Shown here piece by piece: positions 1-6,987 of a stretch of DNA of 8,884 nt. The stretch lies in assembly GCA_015655035.1 (NCBI GenBank), contig JAATFS010000362.1, positions 1 to 8,884 on the forward strand, read 5' to 3'. A program made the translations under genes and the position numbers. The stretch comes from Lysobacterales bacterium. GTDB lineage: Bacteria > Pseudomonadota > Gammaproteobacteria > Xanthomonadales > Xanthomonadaceae. Under the pieces are notes generated by a model. That model did not search any database. It was not told where the DNA came from and saw nothing but the letters and a program-made list of their open reading frames with translations. How positions within the stretch are numbered: position 1 is the first letter of the stretch; each line of letters opens with the position of its first letter.

Positions 1-1
1 C

Positions 2-784
2 ATGGAGGCCGGTCCAGGCTGGATGCTGCCCGCCGATTGGCCGGCACCGCCGGGCGTTCGTGCGTTGACGACGCTGCGCCATGGTCTGGGTGTATCCGAG
101 TCGCCGTTCGATCATTTCAACCTGGGTAACCGCAGCGCGGCTGATGGCGATGACCCGGCGCGGGTCGAACGCAACCGGGCCCTGCTGGCCGAACGACTGG
201 CCTTGCCCACGCCGCCGCATTGGCTGCGCCAGGTGCACGGCACGGGTGTGCTGCGCTTCGATGAGGCGCCGGTCGCGGCTGGCGTGGTGGCCGAGCCCAG
301 CGCGGATGCGGCGGTAAGCGCGGTGTCGGGCGTGGTGCTGGCGATCCTCACTGCCGATTGCCTGCCGGTGGTGTTCGCTGCCACCGACGGCAGCGAGGTG
401 GCGGCCGCGCACGCCGGTTGGCGGGGGCTGGCCGATGGGGTGCTGGAGCGCACGGTGGCGGCGATGCGGACGCCGCCGGGGCGCTTGCAGGTCTGTTTGG
501 GGCCGGCGGCCGGTCCGCAGGCCTACGAGATCGGTGAGGACGTGTTTGCCGCGTTCGTCGAGGCGGACGCGGGTGCGCAGGCGGCGTTCGTGGCGACGCG
601 GGCAGGTCATTGGCGGGTGGATCTGTATGCGCTGGCGCGGCGGCGTCTGGTCGCAGCGGGGGTGGCGGCCGATGCGATCCACGGCGGGGGGTTGTGCACG
701 ATTTCCGATCCGTCGCGGTTCTTTTCGCATCGGCGGGATCGTCGTAGTGGGCGCATGGCTACGCTGGTGTGGATCGAGCGCTGA
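2..784 (+). CDS. pgeF: Peptidoglycan editing factor PgeF (YfiH / polyphenol oxidase, laccase-domain family)
   Basis: Cytoplasmic zinc-binding enzyme of the YfiH/DUF152 family. In E. coli, PgeF keeps peptidoglycan composition correct by removing precursors that carry L-Ser in place of L-Ala; relatives have been reported as copper/zinc oxidoreductases or purine nucleoside enzymes. Family motifs are visible in order: FNLG (39-42), LRQVHG (75-80), TADCLPVVF (117-125), AAAHAGWRGL (134-143), GPAAGPQAYEIG near 168-179, and the C-terminal CTISDPSRFFSHRRD block. H79, C120 and H137 match the conserved His/Cys/His metal site. The 260 residues are slightly more than the 243 of E. coli. The start is uncertain: the ATG at 2 lies at the window edge and the gene could begin upstream, while the ATG at 23 (residue 8) would give a more family-like N-terminus. 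rluD is the usual upstream neighbour but would be outside the window. The gene converges on mqo and ends before a shared terminator. Family assignment is firm; the physiological substrate is inferred. Confidence 0.93.
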   Translation: MEAGPGWMLPADWPAPPGVRALTTLRHGLGVSESPFDHFNLGNRSAADGDDPARVERNRALLAERLALPTPPHWLRQVHGTGVLRFDEAPVAAGVVAEPSADAAVSAVSGVVLAILTADCLPVVFAATDGSEVAAAHAGWRGLADGVLERTVAAMRTPPGRLQVCLGPAAGPQAYEIGEDVFAAFVEADAGAQAAFVATRAGHWRVDLYALARRRLVAAGVAADAIHGGGLCTISDPSRFFSHRRDRRSGRMATLVWIER

Positions 785-918
785 GGGGCGGGTGTGGTTT
801 TTTTTGGTTCATCACCCAACTCCGGGAAAGTGCGCGGCGGCAAGCCGAATCAAGCCAATGCGCTAGCGAGAGGCGGCGTGGGGGCATCGACGGCTGCGGT
901 TCGATAACGTCCGGCACA

Positions 919-952
919 AAAAAGCCGGCCATCAGGCGATGGCCGGCTTTTT
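919..952. terminator. Bidirectional intrinsic terminator between pgeF and mqo
   Basis: A perfect inverted repeat: 15-bp arms at 919-933 and 938-952 enclose an AGGC tetraloop. The GC-rich core (GCCGGCC/GGCCGGC) is flanked by five A on the left and five T on the right, so either strand yields a stable hairpin followed by a U-run. It lies 135 bp past the pgeF stop and 53 bp past the mqo stop, as expected for a terminator shared by convergent genes. The stretch 785-918 before it shows no gene. Confidence 0.93.
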
Positions 953-1004
953 AGAGCGGGGCGGACAGGCGATGTGCCTGCCGCGTCCCAACGCAGTGCT
1001 GCGG

Positions 1005-2696
1005 TTACAGCGCCTGCAGCTCCTTGTTGACGTTGCGCGACTGCTCGGCCGGTTCGGCCGGCTGTACAGGCGCCGGAGCGGCCGACTGTTGCAGCGTTGC
1101 CGGCACTTCCAGGTACGGCAGGTTCAATGCCTGGCTGGTGCCGGTGCGGATGCTGTTGGTCAGTTCCGCGCTGTCGTTGATCTTGCGCCCATAGGACGGG
1201 ACGATCTCCTTCAGGCGGGTTTCCCAGCCACCGGCCATTTCCTGCGGGAAGGCCTTGGCCAGCAGTTCCAGCATGATCGGCGGCGAGGTGGAGGCGCCCG
1301 GAGAGGCACCCAGCAACGCGGCGATGGTGTTGTCCTTGTCGGTCACGATTTCGGTGCCGAACTGCAGGATGGCGCCCTTCTCAGGATCACGCTTGATCAC
1401 CTGCACGCGCTGGCCAGCGGTCACCAGCTTCCAGTCTTCCGGCTTGGCGTTGGGGAAATACTTCTTCAGCTCCGCCTGACGGTCGGCGTCGGTCAGCTTG
1501 GCCTGCTGCATCAGGTACTTGACCAGGTCCAGGTTCTCGGCGCCCACGTCGAGCATGCCGGTCAGGTTGTTGTGGTTGACCGAGGAGAACAGGTCGAACC
1601 AGGAACCTTCCTTGAGGAACTTGGTGCTGAACAGCGCGAACGGTCCGAACAGCACGACCGGTTTGCCGTCGAGCTTGCGCGAATCCAGGTGCGGCACCGA
1701 CATCGGCGGGGAGCCGGTCTCGGCCATGCCGTAGGCCTTGACGTTGTGGCGGCCGGCCACGGTCGGGGTGCTGAATGCCAGGAACTGGCCACCCACCGGG
1801 AAACCGGCGTAGTCCTTGGATTCCGGGATGCCCGACAGCTGCAGCATCTTCAGCGCGGCGCCACCGGCACCGATGAACACGAAGCGCGACTTGACCGTAC
1901 GTTCCTTGCCGGTCTTCAAGTCCTTGACCGTGACGTTCCAGGTCTTGTCGTCGTTCTGGCGCAGCGCGGTGACTTCATGCTGCAACTGCAGCGTGAAATT
2001 GGGGCTGCGTTGCAGGCCCTTGGTCAAGGCGTTGGTGATCACGCCGAAGTTGACGTCGGTGCCGAGCGGCATATAGGTCGCTGCGACCTTCTGGCCCGGA
2101 TCGCGGCCTTCCATCAGCAGCGGTGCCCACTTGTTGATCTGCGCCGGGTCGGTGCTGAACTCCATGCCGTAGAACAGCGGGTTCTTTACCAAGGCGTCAT
2201 GTCGCTTGCGCAGGTACTCGATGCGATCCTCACCCCAGACGAAGCTCATGTGCGGGGTGGGGTTGATGAAGTCCGACGGCGTGGGCAGGCGGCCCAGCGC
2301 GACCTGGTGTGCCCAGAACTGCCGGGAAATCTCGAACTGCTCGGCGATCTTCACCGCACGCTTGGTCTCGATCGTGCCATCGGGAAGTTCCGGGGTGTAG
2401 TTCAGCTCGGCGAAGGCCGAGTGCCCGGTACCGGCATTGTTCCAGCCGTTGGAGCTTTCCAGGGCAACCCCGTCGAGACGCTCGAACAGCTCGATTTTCC
2501 AGTCAGGCTGCAATTCTTGCAGGTAAGTGCCGAGGGTGACGCTCATGATGCCGCCGCCGACCAGGACCACGTCCAACGGCTTTTCGGCGTCCGGAGATGG
2601 GACAGAGCGCTTGCCGAGTGGCCAATACAGGAACAGTGCCAGCCCCACGATGAGCAAGGCGGCAATGGCCGCCAGGGCCTTGAAGAGTTTTTTCAT
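1005..2696 (-). CDS. mqo: Malate:quinone oxidoreductase (FAD-dependent, EC 1.1.5.4)
   Basis: Oxidises L-malate to oxaloacetate and passes electrons to the quinone pool at the cytoplasmic membrane, in place of or alongside NAD-malate dehydrogenase. The protein has 563 residues and resembles E. coli Mqo (548) throughout. The FAD-binding Rossmann motif VLVGGGIMSVTLG spans 44-56, followed by SSNGWNNAGTGHSA (81-94), the FVWGEDR and MEGRDPGQKVAATY blocks, FIGAGGAALK, DYAGFPVGGQFL, FGPFALFSTKFL, LLGASPGAST and IVPSYGRK. I chose the ATG at 2696 because it opens a Lys-rich hydrophobic leader. The frame stays open 37 codons further upstream, but that stretch is His/Ser/Arg-rich and unlike the family; only a weak AAAGAA ribosome site precedes the chosen start. 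Residues 5-25 form a hydrophobic segment without an obvious AxA cleavage site, so a membrane anchor is likelier than a cleaved signal. The last ~26 residues are Ala/Pro-rich. It is probably monocistronic: otsA ends 190 bp upstream. Confidence 0.96.
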   Translation of the reverse strand: MKKLFKALAAIAALLIVGLALFLYWPLGKRSVPSPDAEKPLDVVLVGGGIMSVTLGTYLQELQPDWKIELFERLDGVALESSNGWNNAGTGHSAFAELNYTPELPDGTIETKRAVKIAEQFEISRQFWAHQVALGRLPTPSDFINPTPHMSFVWGEDRIEYLRKRHDALVKNPLFYGMEFSTDPAQINKWAPLLMEGRDPGQKVAATYMPLGTDVNFGVITNALTKGLQRSPNFTLQLQHEVTALRQNDDKTWNVTVKDLKTGKERTVKSRFVFIGAGGAALKMLQLSGIPESKDYAGFPVGGQFLAFSTPTVAGRHNVKAYGMAETGSPPMSVPHLDSRKLDGKPVVLFGPFALFSTKFLKEGSWFDLFSSVNHNNLTGMLDVGAENLDLVKYLMQQAKLTDADRQAELKKYFPNAKPEDWKLVTAGQRVQVIKRDPEKGAILQFGTEIVTDKDNTIAALLGASPGASTSPPIMLELLAKAFPQEMAGGWETRLKEIVPSYGRKINDSAELTNSIRTGTSQALNLPYLEVPATLQQSAAPAPVQPAEPAEQSRNVNKELQAL

Positions 2697-2886
2697 AACG
2701 TTTTCTTTGCAGCAAAAGGGAGAGGCATGGGCTGAATGGGGGCGAAGGCTACCCGACCGCCGATGCGGGGAATGTGCGCGTCCCTCCCAGGACTCGGCAC
2801 GCAACAAGGGGGCAGTTTACGCGACAAACCGCCGCAGGGCAGCGGTATCGGCTGCTCTGTGACGGCGATAGGCCGGATTGCCCGAT
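2697..2886. other. Intergenic region between otsA (upstream) and mqo
   Basis: These 190 bp should hold the 3' end of the otsA transcript and the mqo promoter, both on the minus strand. I see no sigma70-type promoter good enough to call. An inverted repeat (GCAGC 2839-2843, GCTGC 2851-2855, 7-nt loop) begins about 30 nt after the otsA stop in the direction of transcription. It might help termination, but the stem is short and lacks a real T-run. No small gene is apparent. Confidence 0.35.
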
Positions 2887-4254
2887 TCAGGTCTCGGCCA
2901 GGGCCTCCAGATAGCGCCGGCGCCAGTGCGAAATATCGTTGCGGCGCAGGTGATCCATCATCGCCTGCCAGCGCTCGACGCGCTTGGGCTTGGGCATGGT
3001 GGCCGCCGTGGCGATGGCGTCGGCCACGCCGTCGAGGTCGTGCGGGTTCACCAGCAGGGCTTCCTTCATCTCGTCGGCGGCACCAGCCAGCAGCGACAGC
3101 ACCAGTACGCCCGGGTTGTCCGGGTCCTGGGCGGCGACATATTCCTTGGCAACCAGGTTCATGCCGTCGCGCAGCGGTGTCACCAGTCCCACCGACGCGG
3201 CGCGGTAGAAGCCGGTCAGCGTGGTGTGGGCAAAGTTCTGGTTGACGTAGCGCAAGGGCGTCCAGTCCGGTTCGGCATGGCCGCCGTTGATGTGCCCGGC
3301 GATCTGTTCGAGCTGATTGCGCAGCAGCCGGTACTCGGCGACGTCGCCGCGCGAGACCGGCGCGATCTGCAGGTAGGTCAGGCTGCCGCGCTGGTCAGGA
3401 TGGCGGTCGAGATAGCGCTCGAAGCCGAGAAAACGCTCGGGCAGGCCCTTGGAGTAATCCAGCCGGTCCACCCCGATCGCCAACTGGCGCCCCCGCAGGC
3501 TGCTGCGCAGGTCGCGGGCGGCCACCTTGGACACGGCGGCCTTGGCCTGCCGGGCAATGAGCTCGGTGTCGATCCCGATAGGGAAGGCGGCGGTGCGGAA
3601 GCGCCGGCCGCCGGGAGCCTCGACATCGTCGCCGTCCAGCAGGCGACCCCCGCCGAACAGGCGCACGTAGGACTTGAAGCGATCCACGTCGCGCTGGGTC
3701 TGGAAGCCGATCAGGTCATAGGCGTAGAAGCTGGAAAACAGCCGTGCATGGTCCGGCATGGCCTGCATCAGGTCGGCCGACGGCATCGGCACATGCAGGA
3801 AGAAGCCGATCTTGCAGCCGATGCCACGCTCGCGCAGCAGCGCGCCAAGGGGGATCAGGTGGTAGTCGTGGATCCACACGGTGTCGTCGTCGCGCAGCAT
3901 CGGTGCCAGTTTCTCGGCGAACAATGCGTTGACGCGGCGATAGCCTTCGCGGGTGGCGCGGTCGTAGTCCACCAGGTCCAGTCGGAAGTGCAGCAGCGGC
4001 CACAGCGTGCGGTTGGCGAAGCCGTTGTAGTAGGCGTCGATGTCGCGCTTGTTCAGGTCCAGGGTGACGAAGCGGATGTTGCCGTCCTGCTGTTCGTGCA
4101 AGCCGCCGCTCTCGCCGCGCACGTTCTTGCCGCTCCAGCCGAACCATACGCCGCCGCGCTCCTTCAGCGCTCCCAGCAAGCCGACTGCCAGGCCACCGGC
4201 GTGACTTTCGCCGGGAACCGCGACACGGTTGGATACCACCACCAATCGACTCAT
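2887..4254 (-). CDS. otsA: Trehalose-6-phosphate synthase (UDP-forming, GT20)
   Basis: Transfers glucose from UDP-glucose to glucose-6-phosphate, giving trehalose-6-phosphate, the first step of the OtsAB pathway for the osmo- and stress protectant trehalose; cytoplasmic. The 455 residues align closely with E. coli OtsA (474) but lack its C-terminal tail. Known active-site residues are in place: SNRV with R10, the AGGLAVG loop (19-25), W40 in WFGWSG, Y76, W85, D130 in HDYHL, HVP at 154-156, R264 and K269 in DRLDYSKGLPERF, and D363 and E371 in RDGMNLVAKEY (362-372). The start ATG at 4254 overlaps the GH15 stop in an ATGA arrangement and has a strong AGGAGG site 4 nt upstream inside the GH15 coding end, so translation is probably coupled. 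It is the last gene of an otsB - GH15 - otsA operon. No key residue appears to be missing. Confidence 0.97.
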   Translation of the reverse strand: MSRLVVVSNRVAVPGESHAGGLAVGLLGALKERGGVWFGWSGKNVRGESGGLHEQQDGNIRFVTLDLNKRDIDAYYNGFANRTLWPLLHFRLDLVDYDRATREGYRRVNALFAEKLAPMLRDDDTVWIHDYHLIPLGALLRERGIGCKIGFFLHVPMPSADLMQAMPDHARLFSSFYAYDLIGFQTQRDVDRFKSYVRLFGGGRLLDGDDVEAPGGRRFRTAAFPIGIDTELIARQAKAAVSKVAARDLRSSLRGRQLAIGVDRLDYSKGLPERFLGFERYLDRHPDQRGSLTYLQIAPVSRGDVAEYRLLRNQLEQIAGHINGGHAEPDWTPLRYVNQNFAHTTLTGFYRAASVGLVTPLRDGMNLVAKEYVAAQDPDNPGVLVLSLLAGAADEMKEALLVNPHDLDGVADAIATAATMPKPKRVERWQAMMDHLRRNDISHWRRRYLEALAET

Positions 4255-6029
4255 GATGCCTCCTGCCAGCTACGTGACAGCCGCATCGCCGCGATGATCA
4301 AGCCCACGTGCGAATACGTCTGCGGAAAATTGCCCCATGCCTCGCCGTCTTCGAAGGACAGATCCTCCGACAGCAGGCCCAGGTGGTTGCGGCGCGACAG
4401 CACGCGTTCGAACATCTCGCGCGCCTCGTCCTTGCGCCCGATCGCGGCCAGCGCATCGATGTACCAGAAGGTACAGATGGTGAAGCTGGTTTCCGGCTCG
4501 CCGAAATCATCGGGCGCGATGTAGCGATACAGCGAATCGCCATGCTTGAGTTCGCGTCCGATCGCCTCGACCGTGGCGATGAAGCGTGGATCGTCGTTGG
4601 CGACGATGCCGATGTCGGACAGCAGCAACAACGAGGCATCCAGGCGATGGCCACCCAGGGTATCGGTGAAATGGCCGAGAGCCGGGCTCCAGGCGTCGCC
4701 GAGCACGCGGGTGCGGATTTCGTCGGCACGCTGGCGCCAATAGACGCGGCGCGGTTCGAGCGCCAGCCGCTCGGCTATCTTCGCCAGCCGGTCGCAGGCG
4801 GCCCAGCACATTGCCCCGGTATAGGTATGCACTTCGGCGCGGCCGCGAAATTCCCACAGCCCCGCGTCGGGTACGTTGTGCAGCGCGAAGGCGCGCTCGC
4901 CCAGCGGTTCCAGCCGGCGGAAGGTGTGTTCGTCGCCCTGGTCCTTCAGGCGCAGGTCGAAGAACAGCTGGGTGGAGGCCAGCACCACGCTGCCATAGAC
5001 GTCGTGCTGTTTCTGGATCCAGGCCAGATTGCCGCGCCGCACCGGGCCCATGCCGCGGTAGCCGGCCAGCGACTCGACCTCGTGCTCCTCCAGTTGCGAT
5101 TCGAAGCCGATCCCGTACAGCGGTTGCAGGGTGCCGTCGCTGGTGGCGATATTGAAGATGTAGCCGAGAAACTGCTCCATCGTGCGCGTGGCGCCGAGGC
5201 GGTTGAGCGCGCGTACCACGAAGGCGGCGTCGCGCAGCCAGCAATAGCGGTAATCCCAGTTGCGCGGCGTATTGGGCGCCTCCGGGATGGAGGTGGTCAT
5301 TGCCGCGATGATTGCGCCGCTATCCTCGTACTGGCACAGCTTGAGCGTGATCGCACTGCGGATCACCGCTTCCTGCCAGTCTAGCGGCACCGACAGATAG
5401 CGCACCCATTCGCTCCAGTATTCCTCGGTGCGCTCCTGCGCTTCGCGCACGTAGCCGGTAAGTGAGCGAGTCAGCGATTCGTCCACGCCCAGCACCAGGC
5501 TTACCGGATGGTTGAGTACGAACGGCAGGCCGTCGCGGATGAAGCGCACAGGCACATCGGTGGTCAGGCGCAGGGCGAAATCCGGCAAGATCCAGCGGAT
5601 GTGGTTGCTGCCCCAGGTGCTCTCCGGGACGTTGGCGCCCCAGTCGACGAGTGGGCGTGCGCGGACCACGATGCGCGGATTTCCAGCCAGTGGACGGATC
5701 TGGCGGATGATGCTGACCGGTCGATAGAAGCGGCCGTTGTTGCGCCAGCGCGGGGCGAAGTCGATCACCTCGATCGCGCTGCCCTTGCTGTCGCGCATGA
5801 CTGTGCGCAGGATCGCCGTGTTGGGCAGATAGTGCTGTTCGCTGCCGACGAAGTCTTCCAGCTCCACCGCGAAATCACCGCCTTCGCGCTTTGGCGAAAG
5901 CAAGGTGCAGAACGCCGGGTCGCCATCGAAGGCCGGCAGGCAACTCCAGACCACGTTCGCGCGCTTGTCGATCAGCGCGCCGAAGCTGCAATTGCCGATG
6001 ACGCCCAGGTCCAGGTTCGGTTCGGTCAT
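4251..6029 (-). CDS. Glycoside hydrolase family 15 protein (glucoamylase- or trehalase-like)
   Basis: A 592-residue GH15 enzyme, an inverting alpha-glucosidase family that contains glucoamylases, glucodextranases and the trehalases of mycobacteria and Thermoplasma. The N-terminal beta-sandwich (about 1-210; LGVIGNCSFGALID at 8-21 is typical) precedes the (alpha/alpha)6 barrel. Barrel motifs are PRNWDYRYCWLRDAAF (255-270), SLAGYRGMGPVRRGN (320-334), LWEFRG (391-396) with E393 the likely general acid, and LLSEDL (552-557) with E555 the likely general base, followed by GNFPQTYSHVGLI. No signal peptide or membrane segment is visible, so it should be cytosolic. The start at 6029 has an AAGGA site 11 nt upstream. 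It sits between otsB (55 bp gap) and otsA (4-bp overlap). The trehalose context argues for trehalase or another trehalose-linked role, but sequence alone cannot separate this from glucan hydrolysis, and annotators often label such genes 'glucoamylase'. Family is sure; substrate is not. Confidence 0.93.
   Translation of the reverse strand: MTEPNLDLGVIGNCSFGALIDKRANVVWSCLPAFDGDPAFCTLLSPKREGGDFAVELEDFVGSEQHYLPNTAILRTVMRDSKGSAIEVIDFAPRWRNNGRFYRPVSIIRQIRPLAGNPRIVVRARPLVDWGANVPESTWGSNHIRWILPDFALRLTTDVPVRFIRDGLPFVLNHPVSLVLGVDESLTRSLTGYVREAQERTEEYWSEWVRYLSVPLDWQEAVIRSAITLKLCQYEDSGAIIAAMTTSIPEAPNTPRNWDYRYCWLRDAAFVVRALNRLGATRTMEQFLGYIFNIATSDGTLQPLYGIGFESQLEEHEVESLAGYRGMGPVRRGNLAWIQKQHDVYGSVVLASTQLFFDLRLKDQGDEHTFRRLEPLGERAFALHNVPDAGLWEFRGRAEVHTYTGAMCWAACDRLAKIAERLALEPRRVYWRQRADEIRTRVLGDAWSPALGHFTDTLGGHRLDASLLLLSDIGIVANDDPRFIATVEAIGRELKHGDSLYRYIAPDDFGEPETSFTICTFWYIDALAAIGRKDEAREMFERVLSRRNHLGLLSEDLSFEDGEAWGNFPQTYSHVGLIIAAMRLSRSWQEAS
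4259..4264 (-). promoter_or_regulatory. Ribosome binding site of otsA, embedded in the GH15 coding end
   Basis: The minus strand reads AGGAGG, a full Shine-Dalgarno match, then CATC and the otsA ATG. It lies within the codons for the last Gln-Glu-Ala of the GH15 protein and, with the ATGA overlap at 4251-4254, fixes the otsA start. Confidence 0.85.
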
Positions 6030-6040
6030 GGCCAGCAGGG

Positions 6041-6045
6041 TCCTT
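6041..6045 (-). promoter_or_regulatory. Probable ribosome binding site of the GH15 gene
   Basis: The minus strand reads AAGGA, 11 nt before the ATG at 6029. Spacing is slightly long but usable. It lies in the 55-bp gap after the otsB stop, which holds no convincing terminator or promoter and so supports one transcript. Confidence 0.6.
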
Positions 6046-6084
6046 TCGATGGGCGGAGGGGCGGTGCGAACAACGGTGCAGCGG

Positions 6085-6864
6085 TTACCGGATCAGCGGA
6101 CGGGCTGCGTCGGCATTGGCATGCAGCCAGGCATGCACCGCGCGCGGATCGGCCAGGGCATAGCGGGCCTGGGTGCCGGGGCGGGTGCCCACCAGCACAC
6201 TCCAGCCGCCGAGACGGTTGGCGGCGGCGAAGCCGAATTCGTCGGTGAGATCGTCGCCGACGAACACCGGCCGGCGGCCACGGAAGGCGGGTTGCTGCAG
6301 CAGGCGTTCGACTGCGGTGCCCTTGTCGCTGCCTTCGGGGACGAATTCGACCACGTGATCGCCCGGTTGCAGCCGATAGCCGTGGATGCGTCCGATCTCG
6401 TCCTGGGCGAATGCCAGTACCGCCGCGCCGGCCTGCGGTTGCGCCCGCCAATGCAAGGCCATTCCGATGCCCTTGTCTTCCACCAGCACGCCGGGGTGCG
6501 CTTGCGCCAGGTGTGCGGCGCGCTGATGTAGCCCGTGCAGCCAGGTAGTGGTGTCCTGGCTTGCCGGCATCGCGTGGCGGGCCGCCTGCTCGCCACGCAT
6601 CTGGTGGCCGTGCAGGCCTGCGGCCGGCAGCTTCAATGGCGCAAATAATTCATCCAGCTGCGCCAGCGGGCGACCACTGACAAGGGCGAGAGCGCCGCCG
6701 AGCCGTTCGCTGAGGCGAGCGATGGACGCATGCACCTGTGGCAACAGGCGGACGTCCTCGGGACGTTCCGCAAATTCGATCAAGGTGCCGTCAACGTCGA
6801 GAAACAATGCACAGGCATCGTCCAACGGCGGCGGCGACGGAAGGGAAGGGAGCGCGTCTGCCAT
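6085..6864 (-). CDS. otsB: Trehalose-6-phosphate phosphatase (HAD superfamily)
   Basis: Hydrolyses trehalose-6-phosphate to trehalose and phosphate, the second OtsAB step; cytoplasmic, Mg-dependent. The 259 residues are close to E. coli OtsB (266). HAD motifs are complete: motif I FLDVDGTLIEF (21-31) with nucleophile D23 and acid/base D25, motif II LVSGRPL (61-67) with S63, motif III Lys K181 in GSDKGTAVERLL, and motif IV VGDDLTDEFGF (202-212) with the metal-binding Asp pair D204/D205. A cap between motifs II and III includes GLHGHQMR (83-90) and EDKGIGMALHWR (129-140), typical of the family. The ATG at 6864 is the only sensible start: the frame runs on upstream through the intergenic region and into an out-of-frame shadow of the receptor gene, but that part resembles nothing. 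No good Shine-Dalgarno precedes the ATG. It is the first gene of the trehalose operon; an inverted-repeat cluster lies 26-78 nt upstream. Confidence 0.96.
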   Translation of the reverse strand: MADALPSLPSPPPLDDACALFLDVDGTLIEFAERPEDVRLLPQVHASIARLSERLGGALALVSGRPLAQLDELFAPLKLPAAGLHGHQMRGEQAARHAMPASQDTTTWLHGLHQRAAHLAQAHPGVLVEDKGIGMALHWRAQPQAGAAVLAFAQDEIGRIHGYRLQPGDHVVEFVPEGSDKGTAVERLLQQPAFRGRRPVFVGDDLTDEFGFAAANRLGGWSVLVGTRPGTQARYALADPRAVHAWLHANADAARPLIR

Positions 6865-6889
6865 GGCCCGATTGTGCGCAACCGGGTGT

Positions 6890-6925
6890 GAGATTCCAGT
6901 TATGGGGAATCTCTGGCGCGATTCC
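6890..6925. repeat. Three GATTCC/GGAATC units at 14-bp steps upstream of otsB
   Basis: GATTCC at 6892-6897, GGAATC at 6906-6911 and GATTCC at 6920-6925 start exactly 14 bp apart and alternate in orientation. The otsB-proximal pair extends to a perfect 8-bp inverted repeat (GAGATTCC 6890-6897, GGAATCTC 6906-6913) with an 8-nt spacer. The distal pair is a 6-bp inverted repeat, also with an 8-nt spacer. The middle unit can pair with either flank, so two exclusive hairpins are possible in RNA; as DNA it could be an operator with three half-sites. It ends 25 nt before the otsB ATG. The pattern is plain in the sequence; function is inference. Confidence 0.55.
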
Positions 6926-6942
6926 GGCCACGCGGCGTGGCC
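6926..6942. repeat. Tight GC-rich hairpin abutting the GATTCC repeat set
   Basis: GGCCACG (6926-6932), a 3-nt loop, and CGTGGCC (6936-6942) form a perfect 7-bp stem directly next to the last GATTCC unit. No T-run follows on either strand, so it is not a standard intrinsic terminator. In otsB-sense RNA it would precede the alternating repeat units. Confidence 0.45.
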
Positions 6943-6987
6943 TGGCGTGCGGGAGCGGCATCGGTCCCGACGGGTTCGACTGGAGCC

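Noticed and set aside
798..805. T8 run after pgeF as an intrinsic terminator
   Set aside because: It is preceded by a G-rich stretch with no complementary arm, so no stem forms before it; the real terminator is at 919-952.
939..2735. A 598-codon plus-strand open frame opposite mqo
   Set aside because: It lies antisense to a clearly conserved gene, starts inside the terminator hairpin, has a Gln/Arg/His/Val-rich composition without any domain, and is the expected by-product of GC-rich third positions.
2697..2807. Longer mqo start at 2807
   Set aside because: The extra 37 codons are His/Ser/Arg-rich and unlike Mqo, and would put the hydrophobic anchor internally; the MKK start at 2696 fits better.
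2878..4524. A 548-codon plus-strand open frame opposite otsA and the end of GH15
   Set aside because: It is antisense to OtsA with all its catalytic residues, crosses a gene boundary, and shows no recognisable family.
4308..5384. A 358-codon plus-strand open frame opposite GH15
   Set aside because: It is a composition-driven shadow of the GH15 gene with no motifs of its own.
6865..6925. Sigma70 or ECF promoter for otsB built on CATAAC/CACAAT or GGAAT elements
   Set aside because: No pair of elements has both a good match and correct spacing, so I did not call a promoter.
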